A DNA stretch of 64,000 nt from Eukaryota sp. TZLM1-RC (lineage: Eukaryota; Metamonada: BaSk clade), in NCBI GenBank assembly GCA_040285825.1, contig JAUPSS010000002.1:1488001-1552000 (forward strand), in the 5' to 3' direction. The first letter of the stretch is position 1. Every line of letters begins with the position of its first letter. The position numbers were made by a program, and so were the translations under genes. Positions 63,961 through 64,000 of this stretch are shown here, one piece after another. The notes under the pieces are model-generated. The model was not told where the DNA came from, searched no databases, and saw only the letters and a list, made by a program, of their open reading frames with translations.

Positions 63961-64000
63961 AATTTTGAGTGTACCTGAATACTTATCTCTCTCAGATTTT

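Noticed and set aside
1-64000. tRNA and rRNA genes
   Set aside because: Looked for GTTCGA-type T-loops and rRNA-like conserved stretches; 'GGTTCGAA' at about 11197 is inside the protease frame and has no cloverleaf around it.

Overview
The window is nuclear DNA from an AT-rich, flagellate-type unicellular eukaryote. Host genes are long, mostly single-exon and densely packed on both strands. TAA, TAG and TGA all end intact genes, so the standard code applies. Two introns can be modelled, both exactly 31 nt with GTATGT at the 5' end. An SSNA1/DIP13 homologue points to a centriole/basal-body system. I cannot name the species; an excavate-like or otherwise divergent protist is my inference from the tiny introns and divergent housekeeping proteins.

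Layout. 1-9601: 17 tandem copies of a ~565 bp unit made from the 5' part of a retrotransposon gag, the last nine forming a trimeric higher-order repeat. 9.1-15.4 kb: decayed Ty3/gypsy-like element (gag, protease, RT, RNase H, integrase), split by a LINE with a 15-bp target-site duplication and abutting a Fanzor (eukaryotic TnpB) fragment. 15.9-19.1 kb: SSNA1 and a cyclic-nucleotide phosphodiesterase. 19.1-22.6 kb: hAT and LINE fragments, a coiled-coil gene and a broken Fanzor. 23.0-30.9 kb: host genes (TAF1B/Rrn7-like, a basic protein, a kleisin-like SMC subunit, a GNAT acetyltransferase, an arrestin-like protein). 30.9-40.5 kb: two diverged head-to-head copies of an element that pairs a family-B DNA polymerase exonuclease region with a downstream Fanzor-like nuclease; one copy is interrupted by a small internally deleted chromodomain LTR element. 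41.0-45.7 kb: EMC1, a coiled-coil protein, a membrane protein and an inverted duplication with a FAR1-like fragment. 45.9-47.5 kb: LINE remnants. 48.2-53.4 kb: a Ser-rich protein with 17 copies of a 66-residue repeat, broken by two identical 1-nt insertions. 53.7-63.0 kb: host genes (NOL11-like, canopy-like, RPAP1) with a LINE in between. 63.1-64.0 kb: another Fanzor fragment.

How it fits together. Several host genes serve transcription and ribosome production (TAF1B-like, NOL11-like, RPAP1); EMC1 and canopy act in the ER; SSNA1 belongs to the axoneme/basal body. Gene order shows no operon logic. Three unrelated genes (EMC1, the 66-residue-repeat gene, RPAP1) share a motif CATTGTTATAGACA 26-27 nt before the ATG, a likely core promoter. 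A 57-bp hairpin element lies about 85-110 bp upstream of two genes.

The most unusual content is at least six Fanzor loci in 64 kb, in two types: RuvC-III motif 'RD' or the substituted 'RN/HN'. Two of them sit behind a PolB exonuclease reading frame.
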